A stretch of 64,000 bases of DNA from an uncultured Eubacterium sp. (GTDB lineage: Bacteria; Bacillota; Clostridia; Lachnospirales; Lachnospiraceae). A program made the position numbers and the translations under genes. Where the stretch lies: assembly GCA_910583555.1 (NCBI GenBank), contig CAJTXO010000019.1, forward strand, positions 1 to 64,000, written 5' to 3'. Below, one piece after another: positions 41,744 to 52,000 of the stretch (positions are counted from its first letter, which is position 1; every line of letters begins with the position of its first letter). The notes beneath the pieces were generated by a model, which was given only the letters and a program-made list of their open reading frames with translations, did no database searches and was not told where the DNA came from.

Positions 41744-41752
41744 ATTATAGCA
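41744..41752 (-). promoter_or_regulatory. Extended -10 promoter for the XRE remnant and XRE-FHIPEP gene
   Basis: TGC-TATAAT on the minus strand (TATAAT at 41744-41749). No good -35 box at 17 bases. The 217 bases from 41706 to 41922 hold nothing else that I recognise. Confidence 0.45.
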
Positions 41753-41922
41753 CAACAGGTGATCCGCTCCACATCATATCACTATACATCGCCTATTTGT
41801 TACTATACACCCCAACTTCCTTCCTTTCTTTTTATTAATTGTATTGATCTAAGACTAATAGCAATTAGTTAATGATGACTTGTTTTCTCTGCAAATCAAC
41901 TATTTAACCAGAGTATTTTCAG

Positions 41923-42969
41923 CTAATTAGTATTTGAGTTTTCACAACGATTTTCATTAACACTAATATTTATCTGCTTACTCCAATAATCATAGAATCG
42001 TTTTTTTCTATTTAATAGCTCATTCAAGACAATTAATGACGTCTTTTTTATTAATGCGCGTGCAATGGCAATTCTTTGTCTTTGTCCTTGAGACAATTTA
42101 ATTCCTCTTTGCCCAATTTCTGTATCATATTTTTCGGGTAATCCTTCTACAAAGGAATCAATATCAGCCATTTCTGCCACTTGCTTTATCTCATCTAATG
42201 AGGCATCTTGCTTACCTATACAAATATTATCTTTTATAGACATATCATACAAAAACAATTCTTGAGGCACGACTGCTATTTTTTGCCGCAAAGTACTTAA
42301 CGAATACTTCGCAATCGATTTATTATTGATAAGTATATCTCCCCTAGATGGATGATAGAATCTTTGGAGCAGCTTTATTAGTGTAGATTTGCCTCCACCA
42401 CTTGGTCCAACAATCGCAACTGTTGCACCTTCTGGAACCTAAAAGAGACACCATCAAGTACTTGTTCGCCATTGGAATATGCAAATTTAACATCCTTAAA
42501 CTCAACAGAAATCGCTCCTTGCCCTATTTCTTCACCTTCTCAATCATTTCTTCTTCCAATTCCATAATTTGGCATAGATCTTCAGAATTAGCAATCGCCC
42601 CATGAAGTTGACTAATTGCAGTTACTATTCTACCAAATATCTCTGACACAAATCCTAATAAAGTTGTAAAAGCCACACATGCGCCTATTTGTATTTTACC
42701 TTCAAACATCAAAAAGAAAACAACTACCAAACCAACAATATAAGCAATATCTTGAGGTGCATTTTTCATTAAATTTCTGCTAGTTTCAACTATAACCTTT
42801 TTAACATCAAGTTGAACTTCTTTCCTACATAATTCACCACAATTATTGATTGTATCTTTTTTTATAAATTCTAGCAATATGATTTTCTTCATAAAAGGAA
42901 TATTTAAGATATGTAGCTTTTCTCAATACTTCCCATCGCATATTAGTAACAACTGTTTCATTATTCATA
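41923..42969 (-). pseudogene. Degraded ABC exporter (fused membrane/ATPase type)
   Basis: An intact ribosome-binding site (GGAGGTAAGTTT) and ATG at 42969 open a frame beginning MNNETVVTNMRWEVLRKATY, typical of an ABC exporter membrane domain. It breaks at a seven-A run (42857-42863), resumes in another frame (to 42524; LEFIKKDTINNC... LVVVFFLMFEGKIQIGA), breaks again near 42525, and once more near 42436, apparently from one lost G. The ATPase part then shows Walker A (VGPSGGGKST), Q-loop (VVPQELFLYDM) and the signature (LSQGQRQRIAIARAL). The Walker B region reads LIVLNE, not LLLDE, and the rest is replaced by unrelated residues. The total is about 1.05 kb against about 1.75 kb expected. Non-functional. 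AT-rich, unlike its flanks. Confidence 0.82.
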
Positions 42970-42990
42970 AACTTACCTCCGTATGATGGT

Positions 42991-43019
42991 ATCAAAAGTT
43001 GAAACTAAACTTTTGATAC
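42991..43019. promoter_or_regulatory. Perfect 11-bp inverted repeat upstream of the ABC pseudogene
   Basis: TATCAAAAGTT (42991-43001) and AACTTTTGATA (43009-43019) with a 7-base centre. It sits about 22 bases before the pseudogene start and about 70 bases after the nuclease stop, so it could be a former operator or a terminator-like stem. There is no transposase nearby. Confidence 0.5.
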
Positions 43020-43091
43020 TGATAATAGAAATTTGACAATATCGGGGATCATTATACGGGTGTCCGCCGTGTCTTCACAAATTGGGGAAAT

Positions 43092-43520
43092 TCATTTTAA
43101 TACTTCTTCCATCCTCACGCTCTTATATTCGAGCGCGTTACCAACTTTCGCCCGAAATTTTCGAAAATTATTACTATTGACTTTATGTGCGCGGACTTTA
43201 CTGCACACAATGCGATATAAAATTATATACCCTGATAATTCTGCACGAAACATGACTTCCGCACTCTCTAATTGCGGAATCGCCTCGTCAATATTACTAC
43301 CCTTCAATTCAATAAAATACGCCTTTTTTAAGCTGTCATTTAGCAGCAAAAAATCACAACACTTCTTATTTTTTACCAATTCACCATCCAGCTTATATTG
43401 CCGAACCTCATATTTTCCATGTGAGTTTGTGGCACGATGCTCCCTTTTTACCCTTTCGTCCCTCGATACAATAATCTTTTGATCTTTCTTACATCTTGAT
43501 TTCTCATTTTGTAATAACAA
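43092..43520 (-). CDS. Putative PD-(D/E)XK-type nuclease, partner of the adjacent ATPase
   Basis: A 142-residue protein starting at a TTG with AGGGAGGG seven bases upstream. Residues about 50-80 read CCDFLLLNDSLKKAYFIELK followed by GSNIDEAIPQLESA. An Asp in a beta-strand followed by an E-x-K on the next strand is the catalytic core of PD-(D/E)XK nucleases, and the following helix IDEAIPQLESA matches the usual QLESA-like helix of such enzymes. The N-terminus is very basic (KSRCKKDQKIIVSRDERVKREHR), fitting nucleic-acid binding. It begins 30 bases after the ATPase gene. I do not recognise a named family; the nuclease call is from motif only. Confidence 0.6.
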   Translation of the reverse strand: MLLQNEKSRCKKDQKIIVSRDERVKREHRATNSHGKYEVRQYKLDGELVKNKKCCDFLLLNDSLKKAYFIELKGSNIDEAIPQLESAEVMFRAELSGYIILYRIVCSKVRAHKVNSNNFRKFRAKVGNALEYKSVRMEEVLK

Positions 43521-43550
43521 CCAAAATCCCTCCCTTTTTCATTCTCATTC

Positions 43551-44834
43551 CTACCTCATACCTAACCCTACCATGTCATCAAATTCCTGATTGATCTCAT
43601 CCGCTGCCCCATCGATCACCTCATTCTTTATTGATTGAAACTCACTATCCAAACAGCATTCCACTTTTCCCCTACTAAGAAAGTAGGCCATAAAATCCGA
43701 ATATAAGATCCATTGATACTCGTTTACAATCTTCGACAATTTGTCTTTCGGTACTTTTCCGCTGATGTTGTTCGCATACAATAGGTTATTCAATTCCCCC
43801 AGTATATAGGGACTATGTGTCGTTACAAGCATTTCATTTCCATTATTTTTTACCGCCGATAGAAACTGCATGATCTTCTTCTGCGTTTCCGGAAAAAGAT
43901 GAGATTCTGGTTCCTCTATTATAAAATACGCTTTTCTATTATTTAAGATCTGATAAAATAATACATTTAAAATCCATACCACTTCCTGTTGACCGGAAGA
44001 AGCAAAATTAAGCTTTACGTACTGAGAATCAGAAACCTGCAATCTTTCTTCTCCTTCTATATTCCGATATTCACCCTTTAAAATATCCCTCATCAATGCC
44101 TCTACGGACCGAAGATATTCTCTATCAATTTTTTTATCTGTTAATAATATCTGATTCTGTATCATTTGATCATAACCGGTTGAAAAAAGTGTCTTTAGCT
44201 GCAAAATCCTCTCCAGGTAATTTTGTGTACAATAATCCAATGTTCTTTTCTGTGCATCATCCATCGAACTATATATATAGTTAAGTTGAGAACTCAATAA
44301 TGTGATCAAACTGCGCCCTGCTGGAATATAAATAATTTCACTTGTATCTTCAAAAAACGTTTCAATCTCTTTTTTGACTCCAGCGCATTGATTCTGCCAA
44401 AAATCAAACAAATCCATTTTATCCAATTTATGAAGAAAATTTCGAAATTCTTCACTCAGGTCTATCCAAATATAATTTAGACTCAACGCACTATCCGTTA
44501 AGGAAAGCCGGATCCATCGCGTAGGTGTAAAATGATATTCCAAATACATATCATTTCTCATACACCATGTAGAACCAAATGTCTGTAGAAAATTTGAACG
44601 TATTTCACGGATAAAACGATTTTCACACGACATTTCCATCTGATCAAAGCCACTTAATAATTTATTTTTGCGCAACAGTGCTAACAATAAATTCTTTATA
44701 TTTTTAAAGAAAAAAATACTTTTAGCCAGCGTGCTCTTTCCTGATGCCTGTGGTCCTGTCAAAACCATAAATTCTTTAATAGAAACCTCACAATCACTGA
44801 TGGGACCGAGCTTGTGAATTTTTATTTTCTGCAA
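43551..44834 (-). CDS. AAA15/AAA21-type (SMC-like) ATPase
   Basis: A 427-residue ABC/SMC-like ATPase. The N-terminal lobe has MQKIKIHKLGPISDCEVSIK and Walker A GPQASGKST. A middle helical insert (about 60-270) is of unrecognised origin. The C-terminal lobe has a signature-like NFASSGQQEVVWIL, Walker B YFIIEEPESHLFPE and the H-loop VTTHSPYIL. It has the architecture of the OLD/RloA/PtuA-like ATPases, which partner with a nuclease in several defence systems, but carries no TOPRIM domain. Translation starts at a TTG with GGAAGG upstream. A small putative PD-(D/E)XK nuclease follows 30 bases downstream, probably in the same transcript. The unit is AT-rich compared with the rest of the window. Confidence 0.85.
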   Translation of the reverse strand: MQKIKIHKLGPISDCEVSIKEFMVLTGPQASGKSTLAKSIFFFKNIKNLLLALLRKNKLLSGFDQMEMSCENRFIREIRSNFLQTFGSTWCMRNDMYLEYHFTPTRWIRLSLTDSALSLNYIWIDLSEEFRNFLHKLDKMDLFDFWQNQCAGVKKEIETFFEDTSEIIYIPAGRSLITLLSSQLNYIYSSMDDAQKRTLDYCTQNYLERILQLKTLFSTGYDQMIQNQILLTDKKIDREYLRSVEALMRDILKGEYRNIEGEERLQVSDSQYVKLNFASSGQQEVVWILNVLFYQILNNRKAYFIIEEPESHLFPETQKKIMQFLSAVKNNGNEMLVTTHSPYILGELNNLLYANNISGKVPKDKLSKIVNEYQWILYSDFMAYFLSRGKVECCLDSEFQSIKNEVIDGAADEINQEFDDMVGLGMR

Positions 44835-44951
44835 TAGCTTTACTTCCTTCCAACTTAATTAATGATACAAGAGAAACAAAACACCTCGATATTTTACAAC
44901 GAATTTAGTATAGCAAAAAAGGCTGCACCATGCAACCTCTTTACACATCAT

Positions 44952-45941
44952 TCATCCCAACCCACCCCCAAAATGCCTCTCCATCCTTGCCACATCTTCC
45001 TCCGTATAAATATAAATCCGATAAAACTTACAAACCGCCAAAATGATCACATTCACAAAAAACAAGATCGCGATATATTCATAACGAAACGCAAGAACAT
45101 TCGTCATGATTAATAAATCCGCAACCCCGCATATCGCATAAGAAGCACCTCCCGCCAAAACCACAACCAGCCCGATCACCACCGGCAAAACCCATACCAC
45201 CCCCACCACAACTCCCGGCAGACGATCCTTCTTCACCAACAACCGATTCAAAAACATGACCATATTCCCCAACGTAAACACGCCGATAAACCGAAAGAGA
45301 AACACGATCCTCATAATCTCATAAAGCGAAAAATCCCCAATATCCCCAACACTCACTCCCGGGTACTCCCCTCCCGAAAACCCATAAACGCCAAAAAGCC
45401 AAAAAAACTCCGGCAAATAAACGACCCCAACGACCCACAGCGCATTCCGCAGCTGCTTCACCACCCCTTCTTTCTTCACCCGATCATACATGACCGTCAT
45501 TCCTATCACTGCCAAAATCGCCTGAATATAATGTACGTAATCATGATCCACGCCAAAAAAATCCCGAAACCCTTCCTGGTAAACCAGCAACGGCACCGCT
45601 CGCGTTTGCGAAAACCCTTCCGCGCCCGAAAGTTCCGGCGGCACAGAAACGTGAACATACCCTTTATCATCTTCGTCCTCCGTCAGATATGCCGTAACCC
45701 TCGTATGCTCCAGATCGTTCATCCAGTCGATCTGCTCCATGAGCCGGTCGTAATCTCTATCCGGTATCGAATCCCTGTTTTTACTTATTTCCCTTCTCGC
45801 CACATCATACCGCATCCCTTCATAATCCGACAAAATCCCGCGGTATTCTTTCTCCTCCCCCGAAACAAAAAAAGATCTGCATGTCCAAAACACAGCCTGT
45901 ATAGCCAGCGTAACGATACAAAATATGACGATCTTCTTCAT
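44952..45941 (-). CDS. Multi-pass membrane protein, unknown function
   Basis: A 329-residue protein. An N-terminal signal-anchor-like helix (about 3-22) precedes an extracytoplasmic, charged domain (about 25-130; EISKNRDSIPDRDYDRLMEQ). About six membrane helices follow from residue 135 on, including MIVLNRL-like MVMFLNRLLVKKDRLPG and the run VLPVVIGLVVVLAGG. The C-terminus is short and polar (YIYTEEDVARMERHFGGG). AGGGAGG precedes the ATG. Codon and base use resemble the GC-rich neighbours more than the island upstream. No family is recognised. Confidence 0.7.
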   Translation of the reverse strand: MKKIVIFCIVTLAIQAVFWTCRSFFVSGEEKEYRGILSDYEGMRYDVARREISKNRDSIPDRDYDRLMEQIDWMNDLEHTRVTAYLTEDEDDKGYVHVSVPPELSGAEGFSQTRAVPLLVYQEGFRDFFGVDHDYVHYIQAILAVIGMTVMYDRVKKEGVVKQLRNALWVVGVVYLPEFFWLFGVYGFSGGEYPGVSVGDIGDFSLYEIMRIVFLFRFIGVFTLGNMVMFLNRLLVKKDRLPGVVVGVVWVLPVVIGLVVVLAGGASYAICGVADLLIMTNVLAFRYEYIAILFFVNVIILAVCKFYRIYIYTEEDVARMERHFGGGLG

Positions 45942-46020
45942 GAACCCGCCTCCCTTTCCATACCATTTAGATAAACCAATATGTAAATCCAGTATAGCAC
46001 AGCACCGGTCGAATGTACAG

Positions 46021-46058
46021 AAAAAACCGAAAAGGCCCCGGATTTCTCCAGGACCTTT
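46021..46058 (-). terminator. Terminator of the giant protein gene
   Basis: On the minus strand AAAGGTCCTGGA pairs with TCCGGGGCCTTT (12 bp with G-U pairs) around a GAAA tetraloop, followed by a six-T run (A-run at 46021-46026). It lies about 30 bases after the stop codon. Confidence 0.85.
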
Positions 46059-46089
46059 CTTTCACTCTATCGCACCCTCACCCTGATTT

Positions 46090-49000
46090 TCACCTTCTTC
46101 GACCCACCCGGATCACAACTTGCTTTTCGCCTTTCTTCTTTCCTTTCAAAGTCAGCATCACTTTCTTTTTCTTCGCCGAACTCTTCACGAGCCTGACAAG
46201 TTTCGAAGAAACCTTAACGGCATCCGTCACCGCTTTCTTATTATTCTGCGCCTTGACCGCAAGGACAATTTTCTTCTTCCCGCCCTTCTTTAAAACAATA
46301 GTCTTCTTTTTCAGCGAAAGCTTCTTCACCTTATTCTGTACTTTCACTTTGACTACAGCCTTTACCACACTGCCGCCCGCATTTTTCGACTGCAATACCA
46401 GGGAAGCCGATGACCCCCTGACAGCCTTCTTATTCGCCGTGATCAACACTCCGGATCCTGTCAGCTTCGCGGAAATCTTTTTATTCCCGGATACCGATGC
46501 CGTCACTTCCGCCGGTTTGCCGGCAAAAGGAGCATCCACCTCCGCGCGATATGCCACCTTCACCGATTTGCCCGGCGCGATCACTACTGATTTCTTTCCG
46601 GGCACGATCGCTTTCGTACCCGAGGCATCTGCTGTCGTTCCCGTATTACGATCTCCCGGCACCTGAGAAAGTCCCGGATCCTGTTGCGACGGTGGCTGCG
46701 GCATTCCCGTCGGCAGCGCCGGATTCGGCGGTGTTACCCACGGGGCTGGCGGCGCACTTGACGACGGTTTCCCTGTCGGTGCCGCTGAAGACGGCACTGA
46801 CGGAGACGCACTCGACACCGGTTTACCCGAAGAGGTCGGCTTGCCTGTTGTCGTCGGCTTGTCTGTAGATCCCGGCTCACCTGAGGCTCCCGGCTTACTT
46901 GAGGCTCCCGGCTTTCCTGATGCTCCCGGCTTTCCTGTCGCCCCCGGCCCCTCCGTTGCCCCCGGCTTTCCGGAAACCGCCGGGAAAGCGGACCCTTCTG
47001 GCGCCGCGCTTGCCGGCGCTGTCGGTAACGCGCTAGACGTCGGTGTTTTTGACGGCTGCGGCCCGGAACTGCCAGATACGTTCACATTCACCGAAGCTGC
47101 CAGTCCCGAATTCAGATAATACGCATAAACGGTAGCTGTCCCGTCGCTTTTTCCAGTCACAACACCGTTTTCATCGACTGGCGCGACATCGGGATTCGTA
47201 GAATAATAGCACACCTCTCCCGCCACGTCATTCCATGGCGCCGCTTTTGCCTGGAGAGCTGCCGTGCTGCCGCCCGTGAGTTCGATATCTCCTCCGTCAC
47301 CGATCTGCGCGCAGACCGGTACGGAAGACGACAGTTTGACATGCGTCTGCGCCGTGATCTTTTCCTTTTCCTCTTCACGGACATTAAGCTCCAGATCAAT
47401 GATGCCCCGCTCATTAAAGTCATCTACTCCCGGAGTAAACGGAATCTCCAGTCTCTGCTCCTCTCCTGACGCAAGCGCCGGTATTTCGATCTCACCGTAT
47501 TCCCTGACCGGATCCCCGTTCTCATCCAAAGCGCCGAGTGTACCCTTCCCGGGCTTCGACGCCGCATTTCCTGCGTTTGTGATAACGGTCTCCACATATG
47601 GCGCGTCATCTTTCCACACGATGTCCGTCTCATTAAACTGGAGGCTGCTCTTATATGGCACCTCGCGGATACATTGTGCCTGTTTGCCGCTGCCTGCCGA
47701 CACCCCTGACTCCGTCACTGTAACTTTTATACTCGTATCGGCGAGATTTTCCGGGATCACCCACGGTACGGTCACTTCTGTGCCCTCACCTGCATCGAGC
47801 GCCACGTCCATATGGTTCTGCTCCGTATTGATCACGGTCTCCACGCCATTCGTGATCTGGCTTACGGTGTAATCAAACCCCTCGGCGGGCAAAAGCCCGT
47901 TATTCACTACTTCAAAAGTAATATCATCCTGTTCCCCTGCGGCAAGTCTTGACGGAAGGGTAATACCATCCTCTTCTACCCCTAAAGATGAAAACGGGTT
48001 AAACTCGATATTCACCAGCTTGTTCGTGCCGTAACGGATCGCGCCGTTTTCATCGATCCACTGGTCAAAATGATTTGACACGGCGCTGACGCTGCTGTCT
48101 GCCGCCATATAAAGGTCAAGTTCATCGATCACTTTATTCCGGTCTGTGATCTGTACCGCTTTTCCAAAGCCCCAGTCTCCGCTGCCGGAAGCATCCGCAT
48201 TCTCTATTCCCCTCTTATATCTTACGCCGAACAGCTCCACTCCGGTGGAACTCTCTTCCGCGCCGAAATCGGTATAGAATAGATAGAGATCGTCGCCATT
48301 TGACGTAAGGGTATAGGAGGACACACTTGTCATCCGCTCTTCGGAACGGGCAATATTCGCATGATCCACGCGGAACTTCTCATTTGCCAGCTCTTCGTAG
48401 ATGCTGTCCTCGTAATGTTTCTCATCCATGCCGAGTTCCACAGCACTCTTCTTATACCAATCCTGATTTAGCTTGTTCTGGCTCTCGATATGCCCATTGA
48501 TGAAAACTTCTTTATTTACTGTGACCTGTTCCGTCGTTCCGTTTTCCGGCGATACCGTTTCCTGTTTTGAAGTGTCAAATAACGCCTCTAATATTTCCGA
48601 GACATTCGTGATGTTGATGACATAACCCTCCCTCAGCCAGGTCAGGTACAATGTGCCGCCCAGCTCCGTCAGTTTTGGACTTGACTGGCTGACGCTGTCT
48701 CTCGTGATCTGGATGGGGTAGTATTGTTTATTTTTCGTTATATTGTAGATGGAAATAAACAGCTCCCTATCCGCATCCGAATATAAATCCCGGTCCTCAT
48801 CGATCGTATACGTTGATATCATATAGGTATCGCCGTTTACTTCGGCCGTCGCGGAATGATGATCAAAAACAAGAGGGTCGCTCAGCGTATCATGGCAGAT
48901 CGTTACGAACGTTTCCTCATCCTGCATTGTTTCCGTCTGGTAATCATATGTTTTATACGCCATCGCCGAATACACTTTTTCCACATCGAGCAGATCTGTC

Positions 49001-52000
49001 TCCTTTTCTACCGTGGCAAGATCGCGTTTCATATAGCTGACATAAATGTTCGTGCCGTCCATATTGATTTGAGGCGCCAGATTGAAGTAATTATCATCTA
49101 CAAGTGTTACCTCTTCTCCCATCGTTTTTGCAGCGATATCATATACTGCCAGGGAAATACCCATCGCATTTAATTTCTGGACAGAGGTATCGGTATCCGT
49201 AAACGCACGATTGGCATCGGCCCATGCAACGATCACCTTTCCGTCTTTTCGCAGCACTTCCGGCGCCGCGTCCACCGTGCCGTCATTTGCTACTATTTTC
49301 GGCATCGACCAGGCGGTGCCGTCATGGACAGCATAGTACAATGCCTGATCGTTCGCCGTATCCGCGCCGCCCCTGCTGCCCAGAAATACGACCATTTTCT
49401 TTTTATTCTCATCATCGAGCGCTATGATCTTCGGCCGGGCGTGTTCTGTCGCATTGTCCAAAAGCGTCTGGAACTGTACGATCTCCATAGCGGCCCGCCG
49501 CTTTGCGCCGCTGCTGCCGAACGTCTCCATCTCGGATGTTCCGCTCGAATAATCGTGCCGTGTGACCGTCTCGCCATCCCCATACTCTTTCAGCACCGGA
49601 TCACTCTGGACATCCGCTGACGCCGCTCTCTGTTTTGACTTTTTACTGTCCGCCGAAAGAAGACCGCCGAAGAAATTATAAATTGTCCGGCCCTCCAGCG
49701 AACCCCATCCCTTCGTTACGGAGTAGAGGTTCACGTCGATGGAAAAGATCAGCAGGTCCACGCCGATCCCTCCCGTGGAGCCGATCAGCGCGCCGCTCGG
49801 CGAGCCCTCCGTCAGTCCGATATCAAACTGCAGCTTCAGCGTCACGTATCCCCTCGCCGATAAAATACCGCACAATCCAACCCCGGCCTGCGCCTTTCCG
49901 GAGAACATAAGGCTGAATGACGACTCCGGATCTCCGAGCCGCTCCGCTAAATTGCCGCCGTAACTGTTGAAATCGCCTGCCGTGAGCGCCTCCCGGCCAT
50001 TCTTCGTCGTATAGGCCACCGTACAGTTTCCCTGCAGCGTCAGCGCGAAATTGACAAAGGCCGGAACGGTGGAAATCATCGTATAGGCGGTTTTATTGAA
50101 GGTAAAAGTGCCTCCCACGGCGACGGAACCACAGGAAAACGTGTACTCATCCTTTACCGGGTTATAGACGAAATCAAACGCCATGACAAACGCCACCTCG
50201 ACGTTCCAGGCACTCTTATTCATCCCCGCCATCGTTTTCTTTGCCTTGCTGTTCTTATCTTTGCGGATCGCCTTCAGCGCATTATCCATCGCCTTCTTTT
50301 CCGCTTTCAGGTCGCCCTCGCCAAATTCTCCACTGGCTTGCGAATCCTCATACATGCCAAGAAGGATCGTTTCGGCTGCCGCATCCGACTTCGTCTTTTT
50401 TGCCTTCGTGACATTATTATGGAAGTTACTGTAAGCCTGCCTCTTCTGTGATGCGGACAGATTCGGGAGATTGCCGAGCGAGCCATCCACCCCGACCTGG
50501 AGCGTGTAGCCTGTTTTCTCATTATCCCACCACGTCTTGCCAAATGTGAGCAAGCCGGAATCCGCCTCGCCCGTCGCGTTACCGATGAGCGGGACATTGA
50601 CTGCTGACGACTGCTTCATTTCGAATGACTGCGCCACCGCATGTTCGTTTTCCACATAGAACACAAGTCCTGTATCCCGGTCCGGGTACTCGATGGGGAA
50701 AGAACCTCCGGTGATCGGATTTCCCTCATCATCCCTAATATCATCCAGTATGAAATTCCCATCCTCATCATAGTGTCCGTTCTGTCCCACATCTACCCGG
50801 TAACTCCTGCTGCTCACGAGCCTGACCTTGATCCGGTCGCCATTATGCAGGTTTTCCGGCATTTTGGGAATCCTGCACTCAAAGGTATTGGAATTGCCCT
50901 CGCTTTCCCTTACCCGGTACTCATCGGTCTGACCCGTCGCCGTGTAAACCGTGAAGACAGCTTCCTTGATTGAATCCCTGCCCGGGTCTGCCTTTGCCGT
51001 GATCACCAGCGCGTCATCGTAAATGCGCACAGAATTTTGCAGATTGTTTGCTTTCGCGTTATTCTCATCTCTCTCATAGCGATAAGAAATACTTGTTACT
51101 TTGGGCATATCATGGGGGTAATGAATCTCCGTATTGCCGCTGTTGACCATGTATCCCCCGGCTGCCGCCTCATATGTATCATCCAGTTTTACATCGGCGA
51201 TCTGCCCAAAGGAAGCGCCATCTGTCATAAGCATGGGGATGACGTCGCCGCTTACGCCGGTTATGCCGGACATCTCATACACGCCATTTTTCCCCGGCGT
51301 TGTACAGGCCGTATCGATCAGCGGCGTCCCGTTATTATCCTTTGTCTGCCCTCCCTTTCCGACAGACAGTGTATAACTGCTGACCGGAAGTTTTTTCACG
51401 GCAAGTCCGTCACTGCGTATCGGCGGATAGGCAGACACAAGCGTGCCCTTCACGGTATATTGTCTGAGCGATGACTTTAATACTTTCGATACGCCGATCA
51501 CGATGATATTATCCTCCGCCTCGGCGGCCGCCGTAAACGGAAAATACTGGGTGGTATACGTCGTATTTGCCGTCTGGAATTTCACCGTCGGCCGGTAGAC
51601 ATAGCTGTCATCCTCACCCATGCCGTCTTTTGCCCGGATGTTCAACACATAGTCCTTATTTGGCACCGGTTTCATTTTCTCGGCAACAGGTCCTTTCCCC
51701 GGCTGCAGATTTAAAATGTTCTTACCCTTATCATTCGCTTCGAGCAGGGACTGGTCGATCAGCCCGGCGATCTCAAAACGGGAAGCGGCGTCATCGTCCG
51801 CAAACCGGATTTCGACTTTGTTATCGCTTTTCATGACAAGCGGGCGGATCCAGTATTTCTGAAAGGACTCCAAAAACAGATCCGACCCATCCATGATCGT
51901 ATTAAATCTCTTTCCGTCAGTGGAAACCTGATAGCCGACGCAGTCATATCCTTCCTCCGCCGCTTCACCGGAGAGATCGAGGCTGTCGCCGGCGTGGAAC

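Noticed and set aside
41923..42291. Intact short ABC ATPase gene
   Set aside because: It starts only at an internal TTG, lacks Walker A within that frame segment as called, and ends in non-homologous residues; it is a fragment of the pseudogene.
42857..42863. Programmed slippage at the seven-A run of the ABC gene
   Set aside because: At least two further frameshifts, a shortened membrane part and a lost Walker B Asp show that the gene is simply decayed.
42991..43019. Terminal inverted repeat of an insertion sequence
   Set aside because: No second copy, no target-site duplication and no transposase were seen; an operator or stem is simpler.
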